42,178 bases of DNA from Pseudomonas putida (GTDB lineage: Bacteria; Pseudomonadota; Gammaproteobacteria; Pseudomonadales; Pseudomonadaceae), in contig NZ_JANHKS010000046.1 in NCBI RefSeq assembly GCF_028682175.1, positions 1 to 42,178 on the forward strand, given 5' to 3'. Made by a program: the position numbers and the translations under genes. Shown here in pieces: positions 42,099-42,178 of this stretch. How positions within the stretch are numbered: position 1 is the first letter of the stretch; each line of letters opens with the position of its first letter. A model generated the notes under the pieces. The model worked only from the letters and a program-made list of their open reading frames with translations, had not been told where the DNA came from and searched no databases.

Positions 42099-42118
42099 CC
42101 GTTCGTCTGCGCGAACGG
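42099..42118. promoter_or_regulatory. AlgR-type site within a perfect palindrome
   Basis: CCGTTCGTC at 42099-42107 is an exact match to the AlgR consensus, and CCGTTCG is repeated on the opposite strand as CGAACGG at 42112-42118, separated by 6 bases. It lies about 280-295 bases upstream of the predicted algD start, in the range of far-upstream AlgR sites described for algD of P. aeruginosa. Confidence 0.75.
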
Positions 42119-42178
42119 GTGGCAAGGAACTTAGTTGAGGGCTTAGTTGATGGCTTTTTTATTCTGAAGCAACACTGA

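Noticed and set aside
41923..42138. 71-codon frame on the + strand upstream of algD
   Set aside because: It overlaps the palindromic control sites, has no family resemblance and no good ribosome site.

Overview
The window looks like chromosome of a fluorescent Pseudomonas (P. fluorescens/P. syringae lineage rather than P. aeruginosa). The evidence is a complete alginate operon in the canonical Pseudomonas order, GC-rich coding sequence, Pseudomonas-typical families (DUF3509, FecIRA and PepSY iron modules), and many short intergenic REP-type hairpin repeats of at least three families. The genus is secure; the species is inference.

Left part (1-12.2 kb): a DUF3509 protein and an HPF/RaiA-like ribosome-associated protein are followed by two cell-surface-signalling iron-uptake loci that share one intergenic region. 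The leftward locus is fecI-fecR-fecA (ferric-citrate type), with a good Fur box upstream of fecI. The rightward locus is a tight chain: DUF3649 membrane protein, PepSY membrane protein (probable ferric-siderophore reductase), DUF3325 membrane protein, ECF sigma factor, FecR-like anti-sigma factor and TonB-dependent receptor. Most junctions are 4-base or 1-base overlaps. A REP pair lies inside the 3' end of the PepSY gene and encodes its C-terminal tail.

Middle part (12.2-24.5 kb): an AraC regulator diverges from an EamA-type exporter. Next come a GhrB-like 2-hydroxyacid dehydrogenase, a LysR regulator diverging from an AaeXAB-like efflux operon (NodT-type outer-membrane lipoprotein, FUSC pump, DUF1656 protein, HlyD-type adaptor), an orphan protein resembling the membrane portion of Pseudomonas dermonecrotic-toxin-like proteins, a short-chain dehydrogenase and a small membrane protein.

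Right part (24.5-42.2 kb): the full alginate operon, transcribed leftwards: algD-alg8-alg44-algK-algE-algG-algX-algL-algI-algJ-algF-algA. It ends in a strong intrinsic terminator. AlgA and AlgD supply GDP-mannuronate. Alg8 and Alg44 polymerise it under c-di-GMP control. AlgG, AlgX, AlgI, AlgJ and AlgF epimerise and acetylate it, AlgL clears periplasmic polymer, and AlgK and AlgE export it. All the catalytic residues I checked are present. Upstream of algD I find an AlgU-type promoter (GAACTT-N17-TCCTA) about 480 bases before the start codon, giving a long leader, plus AlgR-like sites including a perfect CCGTTCG/CGAACGG palindrome. Inside the operon, the three widest gaps (algE-algG, algL-algI, algF-algA) each contain a REP pair, and the algD-alg8 gap carries a different hairpin repeat.

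Nothing in the window is clearly a new defence or mobile system. The most unusual items are the REP pair translated as part of a gene, the reductase module in one transcription unit with its own sigma/anti-sigma pair, the orphan toxin-like protein, and the palindromic algD control region.
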